From NCBI RefSeq assembly GCF_046097095.1, contig NZ_CP175698.1, forward strand, positions 2,356,001 to 2,420,000: a stretch of DNA of 64,000 bases. Reading direction: 5' to 3'. This DNA is from Natrinema sp046097095 (lineage in GTDB: Archaea > Halobacteriota > Halobacteria > Halobacteriales > Natrialbaceae). The notes under the pieces were generated by a model that did no database searches, had not been told where the DNA came from, and saw nothing but the letters and a program-made list of their open reading frames with translations. Shown here one piece after another: positions 62,066 to 64,000 of the stretch; position 1 is the first letter of the stretch, and the number at the start of each line of letters is the position of its first letter. Made by a program: the position numbers and the translations under genes.

Positions 62066-63122
62066 CGAACCGCACCTCTCGGGCGATGTGCTCCTGACAG
62101 CAGACGGTGTAGCCACAGTCCGGGCACGCATACGCCTCGATCTGGTCCCACCGGTCGGTGGGATCGAACGACCCCGAAACGAGGTTGGCGGCGACCGCCG
62201 CAAGCCGCCCGTCGACGGTCTCGTTCCGGTGTTCGTGTGTCATCCCGAAGGTGTGATGGTCGACGTAGACGTCGGTCAGGTCGACGATCTCGAGGCTCGT
62301 TTCGACCGCGTCTCGGACCCAGTTGACCGACAGCGTCGACCGATCGGCCAGCGGGAGCTGGACGTACCGGCAGGTCCGGTCGCCGAGTGCGAGCCGATCG
62401 CGGAGGTCGCGCAACCCGTTGAGGACGACGGCGGTCTCGAAGAGCGCACCGACCAGATCCGGCTCGAACGCGTCGGAATCGCCGTCGAAATGATCCGTAA
62501 AGCGGTCGGCCACGTCGCCCTCCCAGTCGGAACGGTACCGCAGCCGACCCAGTGGGGCGAGCGTCGGGACGAATCGGACGCCGACGATCGACGAGCCGTC
62601 GCCGTAGACGTAGTCGACCGTCGCGTCGATCGTCGCTGCGCCCGCCTCGAGGGTCCCGTCGGTAGCCGCTTCCGTTTTGGGAACGTCGACCGTACTCGAG
62701 AGCGGCAGCCCCGGTCCGATGAGTTCGCCGCGGGTCGCCTCGTCGTCCAGTCGCGCGATCCCCGCGGCGTGGTCGGCCCCGACGCGCTCGACGTAGGCAG
62801 CAAGCGTCGCCTCGAGCACCCGCCGTTCGTGGCGGCGCTGAGCGACGGAATGGAATCCCTCGTCGTAGTCGCGCCACAGGCTCGAGAGCCGATCCTCGGC
62901 GACGGCTTCGAGTTCTTCTGGGTCCGTCTCGCCGCTCCGGAGCGCGTCACAGATCGCGGTCCGCAACAGGTCGACGCGGTCCTCGATCGCGCCGTCGTCA
63001 TCGGTCCCCTCGAGGCCGTCGACGTGAGCGAACTCGTACCGGCGGGGGCAGTGCAGCGCGGTTCGGAGCCCGTCGACGGAGAGCGACACGGCGTTCGAGC
63101 CGGCATCACGACCGTCACTCAT
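62058..63122 (-). CDS. Fe-S nuclease-fold protein, catalytic residues apparently lost
   Basis: A 354-residue protein with a RecB-type PD-(D/E)XK fold. The first cysteine is in TALHCPRRYEF near residue 25, and three more in ACPDCGYTVCCQEH near the C-terminus, the pattern of an AddB-type iron-sulfur cluster. The strand equivalent to the catalytic region reads VDYVYGDGSSIVGVRFV: the first Asp is present but the D-x-K pair is replaced by G-V-R. It overlaps both neighbours (8 nt), and probably forms the nuclease half of an AddB-like subunit, structural only. Confidence 0.75.
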   Translation of the reverse strand: MSDGRDAGSNAVSLSVDGLRTALHCPRRYEFAHVDGLEGTDDDGAIEDRVDLLRTAICDALRSGETDPEELEAVAEDRLSSLWRDYDEGFHSVAQRRHERRVLEATLAAYVERVGADHAAGIARLDDEATRGELIGPGLPLSSTVDVPKTEAATDGTLEAGAATIDATVDYVYGDGSSIVGVRFVPTLAPLGRLRYRSDWEGDVADRFTDHFDGDSDAFEPDLVGALFETAVVLNGLRDLRDRLALGDRTCRYVQLPLADRSTLSVNWVRDAVETSLEIVDLTDVYVDHHTFGMTHEHRNETVDGRLAAVAANLVSGSFDPTDRWDQIEAYACPDCGYTVCCQEHIAREVRFDG

Positions 63123-64000
63123 CGCGGATCACCTCTCCCGCGGCGAACTCGAACTGCGAGCGGACTGCATCGGCGAGGTCGTCGTCGATATCGCCGTCCG
63201 CGAGGACGACCGCGATTTCTTCGAACAGTGCCTCCGTCTCGCCGAGGTCGGCGTCGCCGCCGGTGCTGGCCTCTCGGAGCAGCCGCTCGAGTTCGCCGCG
63301 GGGCTGGTCGAGCAGCGCCTCGACGGCGTTGGTCTCGCCGTGGATCGCCGCATCAGCGTGGGCGTCGACCTCCTCGAGTGCGAGCCCCGGCGTCGACTCG
63401 AGAAGGGTCAGGTAGCGCGACTCGTCGTGGGTCCGTCGCAGGCCGCCCGCACCGCGTTCGTACGAACAGCAGTAGAGGACGCGCTCGGCCGCACGAGAAG
63501 CGAGTGCGAGTCGCCGGCGAGAGCGCTGGGCGTGGTATGTCTCGAACGGATCGCCGCCGTCGTCGGCCGTCGTGAACGTGTCGGTGACCGCCTCGAACGA
63601 GGGATCCGTCACCGCGGGATAGGCCGGCATTTCCCGAAGCCACGCCGACGGGAACAACTGAGTGAGAAACTGCTCGCCCGGATAGGTCTCGTCGATCAGA
63701 TCGAGCAGGAACACCGCCGTCCGTGAGTCGTACTTCAGGTCGTCGACCGCGCAGACGGTGACGCCGCCGGTCGGCGGCTGCGTTTCGACGGCGTGGACGT
63801 AGGGCGCGTCGTACCGGATCGTTCGCCGAAGCATCCGGCGAAGCCCCTGCCAATCGGGCCCAACCAGATCGGTCTCCTCGACGAACGCCGCGATCTCGAG
63901 CACTCGGCGGATCCCGTCGTACTGCTCGCGCGCGTCAATCCACTCCTCCTCGCGGGCGATCCGCCCTTTCAAGTCCGTACGTCGGATCCAGCGCTCGAGC
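63115..64000 (-). CDS. AddB-like helicase-fold protein, C-terminal part (runs off the window)
   Basis: About 294 residues are visible. They continue past the window edge: the frame is open to 64000. The segment RTAVFLLDLIDETYPGEQF matches motif V of UvrD-type proteins, and RSRRRLALASRAAERVLYCC resembles motif VI, where the usual T-R is S-R. It overlaps the Fe-S protein by 8 nt. With the two downstream genes it forms an AddAB-like unit in which AddB is split in two (helicase-like and Fe-S parts). The N-terminal motifs cannot be judged here. Confidence 0.72.
   Translation of the reverse strand, partial: LERWIRRTDLKGRIAREEEWIDAREQYDGIRRVLEIAAFVEETDLVGPDWQGLRRMLRRTIRYDAPYVHAVETQPPTGGVTVCAVDDLKYDSRTAVFLLDLIDETYPGEQFLTQLFPSAWLREMPAYPAVTDPSFEAVTDTFTTADDGGDPFETYHAQRSRRRLALASRAAERVLYCCSYERGAGGLRRTHDESRYLTLLESTPGLALEEVDAHADAAIHGETNAVEALLDQPRGELERLLREASTGGDADLGETEALFEEIAVVLADGDIDDDLADAVRSQFEFAAGEVIRDE

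Overview
The window reads as chromosomal DNA of an extremely halophilic archaeon (class Halobacteria, probably a member of the Natrialbales such as Natrinema or Haloterrigena; the genus is inference). It has high GC with strong third-position GC bias and very acidic predicted proteins. TATA-like boxes lie about 25-30 nt upstream of start codons, implying leaderless mRNAs, and twin-arginine signals are used for secretion. Family signatures include HTH-10/Bat regulators, HalOD1, a FolC-FolP fusion, archaeal DnaG and the siroheme-dependent haem route. No rRNA, tRNA, CRISPR array, integrase or complete insertion sequence was seen, so this is mostly core chromosome.

Layout. 1-3138: end of a cupin gene and three adjacent periplasmic-binding-fold (SsuA/THI5-type) proteins with no signal peptide and no transporter. 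3232-5468: HAD hydrolase, Lrp/AsnC regulator, HalOD1 protein with an overlapping small zinc finger, small conserved protein. 5588-8741: haem/siroheme operon (hemA, precorrin-2 dehydrogenase, fused AhbA/AhbB-like siroheme decarboxylase). 8805-14742: lipid-carrier and replication block with two cis-prenyltransferases of complementary motif conservation, a winged helix protein, a DUF92 membrane protein and DnaG. 14908-19760: membrane-anchored HTH regulator, DUF3311 plus sodium/solute symporter, NhaP-type antiporter. 19852-30088: malate:quinone oxidoreductase-like enzyme, CARF-like regulator, ValS, DUF1405 protein, acetoacetate-decarboxylase-like protein, PdxS, ThrB. 30209-34762: chemoreceptor divergent from a Tat lipoprotein binding protein. 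35133-38961: a DUF6149-like gene whose tail carries five perfect DNA hairpins, an FAD/NAD oxidoreductase and two conserved haloarchaeal proteins.

39048-46926: hybrid sensor kinase, CarB, a DUF4188/Bat-regulator divergent pair with a palindromic operator candidate, a DUF457-type membrane protein. 47108-53786: PHP phosphoesterase and PssA-like enzyme, GNAT, a secreted beta-propeller protein with a sequon-rich stalk, and an ABC exporter pair. 54048-58219: Tat-exported DNase I-fold protein, FolC-FolP fusion, small membrane protein. 58232-64000: three overlapping genes of an AddAB-like helicase-nuclease, one with Fe-S cysteines kept but nuclease residues apparently lost.

The most interesting candidates are the hairpin cluster at 35200-35349, the complementary cis-prenyltransferase pair with DUF92, the split AddAB-like complex with a nuclease-dead Fe-S subunit, and the signal-less SsuA/THI5 trio.
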